Positions 53,740-63,846 of a stretch of 64,000 nucleotides of DNA are shown here, piece after piece; the first letter of the stretch is position 1; every line of letters starts with the position of its first letter. The notes under the pieces were generated by a model. It did no database searches. It saw only the letters and a list, made by a program, of their open reading frames with translations, and was not told where the DNA came from. The position numbers and the translations under genes are program-made. The stretch comes from Pedobacter nutrimenti (lineage in GTDB: Bacteria > Bacteroidota > Bacteroidia > Sphingobacteriales > Sphingobacteriaceae). The stretch is taken from the NCBI RefSeq assembly GCF_003208655.1, contig NZ_QKLU01000001.1:868001-932000 (forward strand), in the 5' to 3' direction.

Positions 53740-54852
53740 ACTTTTATGAATCTGTTCTAAAAGGTAACCATTCAGATCGGCATCATATTCCCAGAACATC
53801 ACACCCGCCATACCCTGCTTTTTGACATACTTGCATTTAGCTTTCACAGAACGTTCGTCATCATAGCTCATCAGCTCCAGGGTTTCCGGATTGTAAATGT
53901 ATGCGGCATCAGCTGCTTTGTCCCGGTAAGAGACAAAGCCCTTTTTATTGATCAGACTGTCTTTAATAAAGGTATAACCTTTCCCATAACCCGCAGATAA
54001 AACTGTATCTGTTAGTCCTTTAAATGAATTTTCTTTAAGCTTCACTTTTTGTCCATAAAATGCAATACCCATCACCAGTTTGGCAGCTGGAACGCCGGCA
54101 GCAGTAAATTCTTTGACCACCCGGTCAGCGCTATTTCCCGAGTATTGTTTCGAAGGATACAAATTGGTATGGTGTACGGCAGTTTGTCCAGGGTAAAAAT
54201 CATAGGTCATCAGATTAACAAAGTCGAGGTACAGCTGTGCTTTGTCCATTTCCGTGTGTTTGATAAAGTTGGAAAAACCACCCACTGCAACTGTCAGCAG
54301 GAGTGTTCTGTTTTCCTTCTGTCCAAGACTGTCCAGTTGTTCCCTCAGGCTTTTCAACAGCAAGGTAAAGTTCCCTTTATCCTCTTTTCTGTAGATATTC
54401 CCCTTGTTTGCAGAGATGCCCGGGTATTCCCAGTCTATATCTATCCCATCCATTTTAAAGCGTGCCGCCAGGGCAACAGCACTTTTGGCAAAAGCCTTTC
54501 TGGAGGTATCGCTCCAGGCAGCGTCTGAAAAATTTTTACTCCAGGCCCAGCCACCTATAGACAGTAATATTTTTAACTGCTGTTTTTTTGTTTTCAATGC
54601 AGAAAGATTCTTCAGGTTAATGGTGTCTGTTGCCTCACGGCCAAGAACAGCCCTGTTGTTTCTGACATTTACAAAAGCGTAATTTAAGTGCGTTACTTTC
54701 TGAACCTCTATTGCAGCAGTATTGATCAGACCTTTATAACCACCCACATATCCAATGACCACTTTGCCATTGGATAATCCCCCTGCTGACTTTAAAGCCA
54801 TCAGGGGAATTAAAAGGGATAAAAGAATCCCCAGAGCGTATTTGGTTTTCAT
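53731..54852 (-). CDS. GH18 family glycoside hydrolase
   Basis: A 373-residue exported hydrolase (signal peptide to ~24). SIGGW at 98-102 and the catalytic DGIDIDWE (D138, D140, E142) are intact, and MTYDFYPG and the C-terminal GVMFWEYDAD follow, so chitinase or endo-N-acetylglucosaminidase-type activity is expected. Its ATG overlaps the GH88 gene stop by 1 bp (TAATG), making it the last gene of the polysaccharide locus transcript. No carbohydrate-binding module. Confidence 0.9.
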   Translation of the reverse strand: MKTKYALGILLSLLIPLMALKSAGGLSNGKVVIGYVGGYKGLINTAAIEVQKVTHLNYAFVNVRNNRAVLGREATDTINLKNLSALKTKKQQLKILLSIGGWAWSKNFSDAAWSDTSRKAFAKSAVALAARFKMDGIDIDWEYPGISANKGNIYRKEDKGNFTLLLKSLREQLDSLGQKENRTLLLTVAVGGFSNFIKHTEMDKAQLYLDFVNLMTYDFYPGQTAVHHTNLYPSKQYSGNSADRVVKEFTAAGVPAAKLVMGIAFYGQKVKLKENSFKGLTDTVLSAGYGKGYTFIKDSLINKKGFVSYRDKAADAAYIYNPETLELMSYDDERSVKAKCKYVKKQGMAGVMFWEYDADLNGYLLEQIHKSLK

Positions 54853-56024
54853 TATTTCCTGCTTCTTAATAATGCCTCCAGATAATAATAATCAGCATAA
54901 TTAATGGGTACATCTACTTCGGAATGTGCAGGCCGGTGCCCGGTACTGTGTGCCAGAATAAAGCCTCTATTTTCCCCGGCTTTACTGGTATAGCTTTTAT
55001 TCAGGCTGGTTAAAATTTTATCTGCTGCAGCCCTATAGCCTTCGCTACCTGCATAACCCGACAATTCATATAATGCTGAGGCCGTGATGGCTGCTGCGGA
55101 AGCATCCCTGGATACATTTGGAATTCCCGGATCATTATAATCCCAGTAAGGAATGCCATCCTCCGGGGTAGACTTATTGTTCAATATAAATGAGGCAATA
55201 GATTTAGCCTGAGATAAGTAAATTTTATTTCCAGTCTCTCTGTAGCACATGGTAAATCCATACAAGGCCCAAGCCTGTCCCCTTGCCCATGCCGACTCAT
55301 CACTATAACCCTGAGCGGTTACTTTTTGGCGTACCTTGCCCGTCTGGGTATCGTAATCCAGTACATGCCAGGAACTAAAATCAGGTCTGAAATGATTTTT
55401 CATGGTGGTGTTGGCATGACTGATTGCTATTTTATAAAAAGAGGAATCACCGGTCAATTTAGTGGCTTCAAAAAGCAGCTCAAGATTCATCATGTTGTCA
55501 ATAATGACCGGATATTTCCATTTGTCTTCATTATGGTCCCAGGATTTAATCACCCCTGCGACCGGGTTAAACCTTTTGGATAAAGATTTTGCCGCTTGTA
55601 TAATCACCGACCGGTAAGCGCTGTCTTTGGTCAAACGGTAACCATTTCCAAAACTGCAGTAAATCATAAAGCCCAGATCATGGGTTCCGGTATTCCATTG
55701 CTCTTTTTTGATCTTTTCTGTATAAGTCCTGGCGAGTTCAAGCCATTTGGGGTTTTTAGTATACTCATAAAAAAACCAAAGTTCTCCCGGAAAAAAACCG
55801 CTGGTCCAGTCTCTGGAAACCACCATTTTAAACTGGCCATTTTCTACTGTACGGGGAGAAACCTGATTTTTTCTTTGTGCAAGGGTATCTTTTTTAATTT
55901 CGGAAAGTAAAACATCTGTTTGCTTTTCGGCCGACGCAAAGGCCTTTGAAACATTAATTTTCTGCGCCCGGGCAATCCCCGCAGTTAACGTTATCCCCAA
56001 TATACTTACTAAAATCTTATTCAT
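54852..56024 (-). CDS. Unsaturated glucuronyl hydrolase, GH88
   Basis: A 390-residue exported enzyme (signal peptide to ARA, residue 20) that removes the unsaturated uronic acid left at the non-reducing end by polysaccharide lyases. (alpha/alpha)6 barrel with SRDWTSGFFPGELW (D72) and NTGTHDLGFMIY (D116), and VIIDNMMNLELL, matching the GH88 catalytic aspartates. Seven bp after the beta-helix gene. Its presence implies a lyase in the same pathway. Confidence 0.92.
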   Translation of the reverse strand: MNKILVSILGITLTAGIARAQKINVSKAFASAEKQTDVLLSEIKKDTLAQRKNQVSPRTVENGQFKMVVSRDWTSGFFPGELWFFYEYTKNPKWLELARTYTEKIKKEQWNTGTHDLGFMIYCSFGNGYRLTKDSAYRSVIIQAAKSLSKRFNPVAGVIKSWDHNEDKWKYPVIIDNMMNLELLFEATKLTGDSSFYKIAISHANTTMKNHFRPDFSSWHVLDYDTQTGKVRQKVTAQGYSDESAWARGQAWALYGFTMCYRETGNKIYLSQAKSIASFILNNKSTPEDGIPYWDYNDPGIPNVSRDASAAAITASALYELSGYAGSEGYRAAADKILTSLNKSYTSKAGENRGFILAHSTGHRPAHSEVDVPINYADYYYLEALLRSRK

Positions 56025-56030
56025 GTGTTA

Positions 56031-57536
56031 TCAATTAATTTGTTTTTTGAATTGTTTTACCTGCATTAAATAAAGGGAACCAGGCTCCAGCCCCTGCTGG
56101 TTCTGTCCTTCCCAGTTTCCGTCAGGCCGGTTTTTCAAACGGCCCTGTACTTTTTCACCCTTAAGGCCTATGCTGTAATTCTGACCAGAAACATAGGGAT
56201 TTTGTACTGCAGCACTTTTTGCGGTACAATTCCATAAAACCTGGTTTACTCCGGACCAGCCATGTCCTGTGCCCCAGTTTCCCCTGTCCTGAATATTGAT
56301 CTCTCCGTCGGTGATTATATTGTCGTATAGAGTACCCATCGCCCAGCGGTGATGAGGTCCGATATCGGCTTTTGCATTTTCGGACCTGCAATTAAAAAAA
56401 ACATTCGGTCCGGCCACCTTCGCCCCTGTAACATAGTCGTGTCTGCCTTCAGAAGCATAGCAATTTACAAACAGGTTCAACTGGCCATCATTGTTAAAGG
56501 AATACCTCCTGCCACCGGTAATCTGCGATTTTGGTGCAAAACACTTGCTGTTTCGAACTGTTATATTTTTACTGTCTGCACCCAGGTTTACACAGGAGTA
56601 TCCAAAATAATGACTAATTACGCCCGATACCCAGGAATTTTCGATTTTATTAAAGGAAACTGCATCCCAGCCATGATCCTCATCTGTCGGTGAAGCAAAT
56701 TCCGATTCAAAAGCCATATCCTCTATACCTACTTCAGAAATCCTTCCATTAAACTGATATTTAAAAATCTCTCCGCCTCCATATTGCTCTTCCATCGCCA
56801 TAACCACCGGCTGATCGATAAAAATGGTGTTGCCCCTGATTGCGGTAATGGTCCTTTCAAATTTCAGGTTGTATTCTTCCGGTGTCCATTGTATGGTCCC
56901 GTTACCTGGTTCAATCTGGTCCATTTTAAGGTCCTGGATCCACTGTTTTGTTCCGGGCCTGAAAACAACAATCCGGTCTCCTTTTTTCAAATCTGCTGTG
57001 TTGCTTAACCGGAAAGATTTGGCGCCCACAGGAACATATTTATCCTTGATTTTCAATCTGGTTCCAGCAATTTCCTCAAGTTTACCTTGCCCTGAGACCA
57101 TCAAAAGTTTTCGTTGGCCCTTGCCTGTAGCGATCAGTTTCGTCGCTTCCCCTTCTCCCCTTAAAACAATTCCTCCGTTTGAAATTTTAAGGCTGCCTGG
57201 TATTTTATAGATTCCTTTTTTCAACAGCAAAGCTCCTCGAAAACCTTTTTCATCTGCCGGTAAGCTGGCAATTTCATCAATAGCATTTTGAATAAGCTGC
57301 TGGTCGGCATCTGTGCCAGCAGGAGAAATACTTTTAACCACTTTCACAAAGGGTATGGGAATTTGATTATGGTGATAACCCACCTGACTAAAATCAGGAA
57401 TAACATTTCCCTTTTCGTCGGGCATGTAAACCAAGCTGCTGTCCTTTTTCATTTTGACATACCTGGATTGCCATTTCTGCTGTGCCTGGAGCAGAGAGGG
57501 CCACAAAAGCAATAAAAAAACGGATGTATATTTCAT
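56031..57536 (-). CDS. Exported parallel beta-helix protein, lyase/epimerase-like
   Basis: A 501-residue protein starting MKYTSVFLLLLWPSLLQAQ at 57536, 2 bp past the preceding gene's stop. Pectate-lyase-like opening (TDADQQLIQNAIDEIASLPA, GALLLKKGIYKI), then right-handed beta-helix coils (NSWVSGVISHYFGYSCVNLG, ITVRNSKCFAPKSQITGG, HDYVTGAKVAGPNVFF, HHRWAMGTLYDNI). Catalytic residues cannot be assigned, and I cannot name a PL family. It may act as a lyase, hydrolase or epimerase on an acidic glycan. Confidence 0.72.
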   Translation of the reverse strand: MKYTSVFLLLLWPSLLQAQQKWQSRYVKMKKDSSLVYMPDEKGNVIPDFSQVGYHHNQIPIPFVKVVKSISPAGTDADQQLIQNAIDEIASLPADEKGFRGALLLKKGIYKIPGSLKISNGGIVLRGEGEATKLIATGKGQRKLLMVSGQGKLEEIAGTRLKIKDKYVPVGAKSFRLSNTADLKKGDRIVVFRPGTKQWIQDLKMDQIEPGNGTIQWTPEEYNLKFERTITAIRGNTIFIDQPVVMAMEEQYGGGEIFKYQFNGRISEVGIEDMAFESEFASPTDEDHGWDAVSFNKIENSWVSGVISHYFGYSCVNLGADSKNITVRNSKCFAPKSQITGGRRYSFNNDGQLNLFVNCYASEGRHDYVTGAKVAGPNVFFNCRSENAKADIGPHHRWAMGTLYDNIITDGEINIQDRGNWGTGHGWSGVNQVLWNCTAKSAAVQNPYVSGQNYSIGLKGEKVQGRLKNRPDGNWEGQNQQGLEPGSLYLMQVKQFKKQIN

Positions 57537-57538
57537 AT

Positions 57539-58759
57539 TTATAACCAAATTAAAGGATGACGTATAGGTAGGTTCCGGATCACTTCTTCTACTTGAGGCT
57601 GGTGATCCAAGGCTTTCCAGGTATTAAACCAGTTTTCCTGGTGAAAAGCTGAAGCCCCAAACAATAGAAAAGGCTGTGCAACAGGCCAGTTTTCCCAATA
57701 CATGACATCAGGTTTCAAGGGCCATTTCCCTTTATCTGAAACATATGGATACAGATAGGAAATTCCTTTTTTGATGGACCTGCCATCTGTACTTTCAAAT
57801 GTCCACAGGTCATCGCCAGGCCGGGAAAGGATCTGGCAAAGCATCACCATTGCATCCAGGTTAAAAATCGAATACCCATATGGCTTAGTCCTTGCCAGCT
57901 CCAGAGGGAAACTTCCATCCAATGCCATTTGCGTAGGTAATAAAACTGTTTTATACCTTAATCGCATGGAGTCCAGCATTGACTGGTCTCCACAAAGTTT
58001 TGCAAAGGAGGCCACCTGCATGGCCCAGCAAGTGGAATGATTGTTTTTAATTCCTTTTTCCTGTAGTCCCGGTTTACTGGTATTGAGCCATTGCATATAC
58101 TCTGCAAACCATTTTTTAATACCTTTGGCTTTATCCGGATCAAAAACTTTTGCCCTTTCCATAACCAGAATACCCTGCGCAACTTCCATCAGGTGTATGG
58201 TATCAATAATGCCGTAATTCCGCCCGGTCTGTCTGCCTTTTACGGCCTGGGCATACCAAAGACTCGGATTCATTAAGGTTTCCGGGTTCAAAAACCAGGC
58301 TTCAAGATGTAATAAGGCTTGTTTTACATATTTTTCTTCACCCGTTATTTTATAAGCAGAAGCAAGTGCACCAATAATCCGGCTTAAACGGATCATCGCT
58401 TTACGATGGGCTACAAAGTTCCCTGGATTTGTCAGCCCGTCTCTTTCTTTATAGGGGCCATTGGTATTTTCCGGATCAGGCCAGAAATAATCGGCCTGGG
58501 AAAAAAAATCGTGCTTTCCGCCAGCACTTTCAGCAGAAATTGATGCCGTTACCGTAACGGGGCTTTGTTTCATGGCCCATGCCGCTTCTTCCATTACCTG
58601 ATTTTTGAGCAGCTTTTCTGCCCGGATATACAGGTCGCTTTTTTCCTTAAAAGTCCCCTGGGCCATCAGGGCTTGCTGCTGTTGTAACAGCAGGCCCAGA
58701 CCAAGAGATAAACCCAACGTAAACCTTTTAAGACCTTTCTGTATTGATTGATTTGTCAT
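57539..58759 (-). CDS. Alginate_lyase-fold polysaccharide lyase, possibly PL38
   Basis: A 406-residue exported (alpha/alpha) toroid protein of the alginate_lyase (PF05426) type. Signal peptide to ~34 (LMAQG); QADYFWPDPENTNGPYKERDG, LNPSLWYAQAVKG region and KNNHSTCWAMQV with the N240-H241 pair that such lyases use for charge neutralisation and base catalysis, then DGSFPLELARTKPYGYSIFN. The overall pattern suggests PL38, which includes glucuronan/alginate-type lyases, but the exact family is uncertain. One bp after the GH2 gene. It would generate the unsaturated ends for the GH88 enzyme. Confidence 0.75.
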   Translation of the reverse strand: MTNQSIQKGLKRFTLGLSLGLGLLLQQQQALMAQGTFKEKSDLYIRAEKLLKNQVMEEAAWAMKQSPVTVTASISAESAGGKHDFFSQADYFWPDPENTNGPYKERDGLTNPGNFVAHRKAMIRLSRIIGALASAYKITGEEKYVKQALLHLEAWFLNPETLMNPSLWYAQAVKGRQTGRNYGIIDTIHLMEVAQGILVMERAKVFDPDKAKGIKKWFAEYMQWLNTSKPGLQEKGIKNNHSTCWAMQVASFAKLCGDQSMLDSMRLRYKTVLLPTQMALDGSFPLELARTKPYGYSIFNLDAMVMLCQILSRPGDDLWTFESTDGRSIKKGISYLYPYVSDKGKWPLKPDVMYWENWPVAQPFLLFGASAFHQENWFNTWKALDHQPQVEEVIRNLPIRHPLIWL

Positions 58760-58760
58760 T

Positions 58761-61517
58761 TTAATTTGTTTTTCTTAGCTGCAGTGCATTCAGTACGGGC
58801 TTACCTTTTACAGGGATAAAGTCAATCGTAATGCCCCTTCCACCGGTCACATTCAGCCTGATTTGCTGCTTTACCGCAGTCGCATAGCCATAATTTTCGG
58901 CCAGATTGAAATCCTTCAAAAAGACCTTCCCATTAACCTGTACACTAAATATCCGTTCTTCCGCTTTCTCTTTGACATGATTGTTATCCAGGTTATACGC
59001 CAGGGCTTCCTTATCAATCCCTCCGATCAGCTCAGAAAACAGCAGGTTTAATTCGTAATCGCCATCTGGAACATCCATTTTATATTGTTTAATGTCTATC
59101 CTTTGGGTTTGATACACGGGATCCAGATCTGTGTTCAGGATATTTTTATCACTTCCATAAGAAATCCGGTTATTGCTTCCCTTAAATGGGTTGCCCCCTA
59201 TCCTGCCCCAGGAACCTTGCTGATAAGGTTGGTCCGGAATCCAGACCTGGTGCAGGTCCTGATCAATAAAATACCGGTCTGCCCCAAGCAGGATGTTGAG
59301 CTGATGAAAGTCTTTTCCTAATGGTCCTGTAAAGTTCTGTGGCACCAGGTTAAAATTCAATACCAGCTGGTCACTGTTTAATGGATTATTGGGATCAACA
59401 GTCCTTAAACTGTTTTCTCCTTGTTTAAACGGGACTTCCCATTCACAAAGCTTATCTTTACTTTGACGGATCCCAAGGCTTTTACCATTTAAAAAAAGTT
59501 CTGCAGATGTTAAGTTCGTTACCACCTGGACGGGCTGTGTGGAAATTGTTCCCGAAGGGTCAGAAATACCTGCCCGGTCTCTCCAAAGCTCAGAACTGAT
59601 TTTAAGAAAGGGCCTATCCAGTAAATAAGCCTGATACAGAAAATACGTATCTTTTGCTTGCCTGGAAAGGGTCAATAATCCTTTATTATTGATATGGGGC
59701 ATGGTTTCCTCCCTGGTTTCTGAATTAAAATCCGCGAGGTTCCAGGCCATCGCCCCGCTTACAAAAGGCCTTTTTAAAACTGCATTTAAATAAACCTGAT
59801 GATAGTTGATGGCATACTCTATACTTTTATCAAAACGTACTGGCCTAAAAGAACGGATTCTCGGGTCTGCATCTGCCCCATATTCGCTAACCAGCAGCGG
59901 TTTATCAGGCAATACCTGATGGTGTTTGTCTAAAAACTTTGCAAAATCATCCAGTCCTGCACTGTACCAACCCTGGTAAAGGTTCCATCCAACGATCATC
60001 GGGATTTTTGTAAGACCAACTTTATGATAACGGTCAAAATCACCATGACAGGCCATCATGGTGTACCTGGAAGGGTCTTCTTTTCGAGTCAGGTCTTCCA
60101 GCGATTGGGCCAGTTCACGGATGTGGTCAAAATACAATTGCTGGCGAATTTTGTCATTTCCAAATTTAGGCCTGAGCAGAACTTCATTCATATAAGCCCA
60201 GATCACCACACTCGGATGGTTAAAGTTTTGCCGGATCATTTCCAGCTGCATATTTTTGCTGACAGCTGTAAATGCTTCAGATTCTGTAATGGCATTGACA
60301 ATGGGAATTTCAACAGAAGCAAGAATGCCCAAACGGTCACAACTTTCCAGGATCACCGGGTCCTGGGGATAATGGGCCACCCTTAAAAAATTTCCGCCCA
60401 TTGCTTTCAACAGTTCCACATCCCTGATCTGCAATGCTTCCGGTACCGCATTTCCAATGCCCTGGTAATCCTGGTGACGGCTTGCCCCCACCAATTTAAG
60501 CGCTTTCCCATTCAGAAAGAAACCTTTTTCCGCATCGAATTTGAACCATCGCAATCCTAAGGAGCTGGAAACCTGGTCCAATATACCACCACCTGCAGCA
60601 TCGGTAATCCTGCTTACAATCCTGTATAAATATGGACGATCAACAGACCATAAATTGGGCTGCTCCAAAACCGGCAAATCTTGTTTGATGAGTTTACTTT
60701 CACCTGCAGCTAAAAGCACACTGGTCGTTTTTTCAGCCACTTGCTTTCCTTCGGCATTAAACAATACAGTGATCAGCTTTAATTTCCGGATCTTGCCGGA
60801 TGCATTTTCCAGCTTGTTTTCTGTTTGTATTGCCGCCTTCTGATCCGAAACCAATGGGGTTCTGATGTAAATTCCATCGCTGCCATAATCTGCTTTTGAG
60901 AAGTGGATGTCTTCAGTGACCAGAAGGTTCACATTTCTATAGATTCCTCCAAAAAAGGTAAAATCGGCTGTTAAAGGGGCAATATCTTCATTGTAACGGT
61001 TACTGACCTTTACGGCAATATCATTCCATCCATTTCCCTCAAATTTCAACAGATGACCAATAGGGATGACAAAACCAGTGTATCCTCCTTTATGACTGCC
61101 GGCAAGACGGCCGTTCACATATACTTCTGTTTCCTGGTTAACGCCGTCAAAACATAAAAAAACAGACTTGTTTTTCCAGCTCATATTGCTTTTGAAACTT
61201 TTTTTATACCAGCCTGTTCCCCGGTAATAACCGGGTTCATCATCCAGTACATCTTTTGCATTCCAGGTATGCGGCAGCGTAATTTTTTTCCATTTCAAAA
61301 CATCCAGCGAAGCCGCTCCGGCCTGGTCTTTTTCATCTTTACCAAAAAACCAGGCGTCATTAAAACCCATTTTTATTCTTCCGCCCGGCAGGTTATCACT
61401 TTGAGCGGCAGCAGGTGTGCTCCACCTGCAGAATAACATCAATACTAAAATGATCCTGCCGACCTGTTTTCCAAATCTTCTTTTTCCGTTCATCTGAAAT
61501 TGCTTATCTGAATGCAT
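58761..61517 (-). CDS. GH2 family glycoside hydrolase (beta-galactosidase/beta-glucuronidase type)
   Basis: A 918-residue exported enzyme (an ATG at 61493, MNGKRRFG, is an alternative start before the signal peptide). Jelly-roll domain, Ig domain, then the TIM barrel with acid/base E445 (WAYMNEVLL) and nucleophile E545 (LLVSEYGADAD). The extra C-terminal part, including a malectin-like region (~740-915), is common in PUL GH2 enzymes. Substrate specificity is not certain: galactoside or glucuronide are both possible. Four bp after the GH3 gene. Confidence 0.92.
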   Translation of the reverse strand: MHSDKQFQMNGKRRFGKQVGRIILVLMLFCRWSTPAAAQSDNLPGGRIKMGFNDAWFFGKDEKDQAGAASLDVLKWKKITLPHTWNAKDVLDDEPGYYRGTGWYKKSFKSNMSWKNKSVFLCFDGVNQETEVYVNGRLAGSHKGGYTGFVIPIGHLLKFEGNGWNDIAVKVSNRYNEDIAPLTADFTFFGGIYRNVNLLVTEDIHFSKADYGSDGIYIRTPLVSDQKAAIQTENKLENASGKIRKLKLITVLFNAEGKQVAEKTTSVLLAAGESKLIKQDLPVLEQPNLWSVDRPYLYRIVSRITDAAGGGILDQVSSSLGLRWFKFDAEKGFFLNGKALKLVGASRHQDYQGIGNAVPEALQIRDVELLKAMGGNFLRVAHYPQDPVILESCDRLGILASVEIPIVNAITESEAFTAVSKNMQLEMIRQNFNHPSVVIWAYMNEVLLRPKFGNDKIRQQLYFDHIRELAQSLEDLTRKEDPSRYTMMACHGDFDRYHKVGLTKIPMIVGWNLYQGWYSAGLDDFAKFLDKHHQVLPDKPLLVSEYGADADPRIRSFRPVRFDKSIEYAINYHQVYLNAVLKRPFVSGAMAWNLADFNSETREETMPHINNKGLLTLSRQAKDTYFLYQAYLLDRPFLKISSELWRDRAGISDPSGTISTQPVQVVTNLTSAELFLNGKSLGIRQSKDKLCEWEVPFKQGENSLRTVDPNNPLNSDQLVLNFNLVPQNFTGPLGKDFHQLNILLGADRYFIDQDLHQVWIPDQPYQQGSWGRIGGNPFKGSNNRISYGSDKNILNTDLDPVYQTQRIDIKQYKMDVPDGDYELNLLFSELIGGIDKEALAYNLDNNHVKEKAEERIFSVQVNGKVFLKDFNLAENYGYATAVKQQIRLNVTGGRGITIDFIPVKGKPVLNALQLRKTN

Positions 61518-61521
61518 CCAG

Positions 61522-63741
61522 CTAATTTAAGTTAAATGTTTGTTCCAAACGGATCTGGTCAGAAGCAGATCCGATCATTAATTTGAAAGCCCCGGCTTCG
61601 GTGACCCACCCTGCCCCCGGCTTATAAAAAGCAAGCTGACTGGCGGGAAGGACAAATTTTACTATTTTGCGCTCCCCAGGTTTTAAGTTTATTTTTTCAA
61701 AACCCTTCAGTTCTTTCACAGGCCGGACAATAGAAGCAACTTTATCCTGAATATAAAGCTGAACAACCTCTTCCCCAGTATATTCACCTGTATTTTTTAA
61801 AGTAAAACTTACTGTAAGGTCCTGCCCCTTCTTTAGAAAATCTGTACTCATTTTCAAGTTACTGTAATCGAAACTGGTATAACTTAGGCCGTAACCAAAT
61901 GCATATCTTGGGCTGTTGGGCGAATCCATATACGCCGATCTGTAATGAATATCCCCTTCCTTGCTTATTGGCCTTCCGGTATTAAGATAATTGTAAAATA
62001 ATGGAATCTGTCCTACAGAACGGGGAAATGTAACAGGCAATTTACCGGAAGGATTGTAATCCCCACTCAGCACATCAGCCACTGCATGTCCAGCTTCTGC
62101 ACCAAGCCAGAAGGCATAAACAATTGCATCTGCCTGCTGGGCAATGGAATTAAAAATCAACGGCCTTCCTGCCATGAGCACCACCACAATTTTTTTCCCT
62201 GTTGCTTTTACAGCTCTGAATAAAGCTTCCTGCCTACCTGGCAGGGAAAGGTCAGTTCGGGACTTGGCCTCACCGGTCATATCCCCTGCTTCTCCCAGTA
62301 CCATGACCACGACATCTGCCTTGCCGGCCAGCTCCACTGCTGATTTAAAACCGGTCGTATCCTGATCATTCAGGTTACAGCCTTTGGCATAGGTCAATTC
62401 AGCTACCGGACTATATTTTTCCTTTAAACCTTCATATACACTGGTCATGCTTAAGGTATCTGCATAAACTGTCCAGGTACTGGCCAAATCGGTTTTCGCT
62501 GTTGCCAATGGTCCGATTAAGGCTATCTTTTTAATTCCCGTTTTTAAGGGTAAAGTATTTAGTTCATTTTTTAGCAATACCACTGAACTTCTGGCAACAG
62601 ATCTGGCTATAGCGGCATGGCTCTTGTCCTGCATCACCCTTTCTTCTCTTTGGAAATCTGAAAATTTATAGGGATCATCAAACAGGCCCAGTTCAAACTT
62701 TTTGGTCAGAATCCGGCGCACTGCGTCATCGATCAGAACACTATTTACCTTTCCGGCAAGAACAAGTTTTTCCAGTTCTTTTTTATAGGCTTCACTCTCC
62801 ATATCCATATCACTTCCGGCAAGAATGGCGTACTGTGCTGCCTCACTCAAGTTCTGTGCATAGCCCCAGGGCACCATTTCCCGGATAGAGCCCCAGTCAC
62901 TGACCACAAAACCACTGTATTTCCAGGCACCTTTCAGGATATCCCGTTGAAGATAACTGCTTGCTGTAGCGGGTACACCGTTTAAGGTATTAAAGGAATT
63001 CATAAAGGTTGCCGCCCCTGCATCAAGGGCCGCTTTAAAAGGAGGTAAATAGACCTCATGAAGCATTTGTTCACTCATGTCAACCGGATTGTAATCCCTT
63101 CCTGCAACAGCAGCTCCGTAAGCGGCAAAATGCTTTACACAAGCCATAACCGCATCGGTAGCTCCTAGTTTCTTCCCCTGAAAACCCAGAACCCTCGCTT
63201 TGGCAATTGCTGAACCCAAATAAGTATCTTCCCCTGCCCCTTCCATAATTCTGCCCCAACGCGGGTCCCTTGCAATGTCAACCATTGGTGCAAAAGTCCA
63301 GTGGATTCCCGATGCTGCGGCTTCTTTGGCCGCAATGTGTGCAGACTGACCAATGGCCTCCATATCCCAGGAAGCAGCTTCTGCAAGTGGAACCGGGAAA
63401 ACCGTCTTATAACCATGAATAACATCAAGACTAAACAATAAAGGAATTTTAAGCCGGGACTGTAAGGCCGCAGCTTGTATTTCCCGGGTATCCTTTACGC
63501 CTTTTACATTCAGCATAGACCCCACCATACCACTGCGGATATCATTTAATAAATTGTTTTTTCTGTTACTTGCCGGCCCGGTCAGTTCCCGACCGGAATA
63601 TTGATTGAGCTGCCCGATCTTTTCCTTTAAAGTCATCAGCTTCAACAGGGAATCCACCCTTTTTTTGATTGGTTTATTTTGCGCTGAGGCTGTTAAGGCA
63701 GCCATAGTTAACAAACAGAATAACAATTGTTTTCCTCTCAT
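61522..63741 (-). CDS. bglX: GH3 family beta-glycosidase, BglX-like
   Basis: A 739-residue periplasmic enzyme from the ATG at 63741 (MRGKQLLFCLL...TASAQ signal peptide); the frame to 63798 begins with GTG and was rejected. N-terminal GH3 barrel with KHFAAYGA, WGRIMEGAGEDTYLGS and nucleophile D282 (GFVVSDWGS); a C-terminal GH3 domain and a fibronectin-III-like end (DYSNLKMSTDFLKKGQDL). Typical for beta-glucosidase or beta-xylosidase. First enzyme gene after the SusD gene. Confidence 0.93.
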   Translation of the reverse strand: MRGKQLLFCLLTMAALTASAQNKPIKKRVDSLLKLMTLKEKIGQLNQYSGRELTGPASNRKNNLLNDIRSGMVGSMLNVKGVKDTREIQAAALQSRLKIPLLFSLDVIHGYKTVFPVPLAEAASWDMEAIGQSAHIAAKEAAASGIHWTFAPMVDIARDPRWGRIMEGAGEDTYLGSAIAKARVLGFQGKKLGATDAVMACVKHFAAYGAAVAGRDYNPVDMSEQMLHEVYLPPFKAALDAGAATFMNSFNTLNGVPATASSYLQRDILKGAWKYSGFVVSDWGSIREMVPWGYAQNLSEAAQYAILAGSDMDMESEAYKKELEKLVLAGKVNSVLIDDAVRRILTKKFELGLFDDPYKFSDFQREERVMQDKSHAAIARSVARSSVVLLKNELNTLPLKTGIKKIALIGPLATAKTDLASTWTVYADTLSMTSVYEGLKEKYSPVAELTYAKGCNLNDQDTTGFKSAVELAGKADVVVMVLGEAGDMTGEAKSRTDLSLPGRQEALFRAVKATGKKIVVVLMAGRPLIFNSIAQQADAIVYAFWLGAEAGHAVADVLSGDYNPSGKLPVTFPRSVGQIPLFYNYLNTGRPISKEGDIHYRSAYMDSPNSPRYAFGYGLSYTSFDYSNLKMSTDFLKKGQDLTVSFTLKNTGEYTGEEVVQLYIQDKVASIVRPVKELKGFEKINLKPGERKIVKFVLPASQLAFYKPGAGWVTEAGAFKLMIGSASDQIRLEQTFNLN

Positions 63742-63787
63742 TGATTTAATTTTATATGGTACGATCCTGGGCTCAAATGCAAAAAGA

Positions 63788-63823
63788 AACTGTAGCACAT
63801 CCCAAAACGGGATGTGTACAGTT
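63788..63823 (-). terminator. Hairpin/attenuator between susD and the GH3 gene
   Basis: AACTGTAGCACATCCC (63788-63803) pairs with GGGATGTGTACAGTT (63809-63823) with a single bulged G and a 5-nt loop. On the reverse strand it is followed by TTTCTTTTTG, so it resembles an intrinsic terminator, in the 105-bp gap after the SusD stop. It could limit read-through from SusCD to the enzyme genes. Confidence 0.72.
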
Positions 63824-63846
63824 CTATCAACAATTAAACAAGCTTC

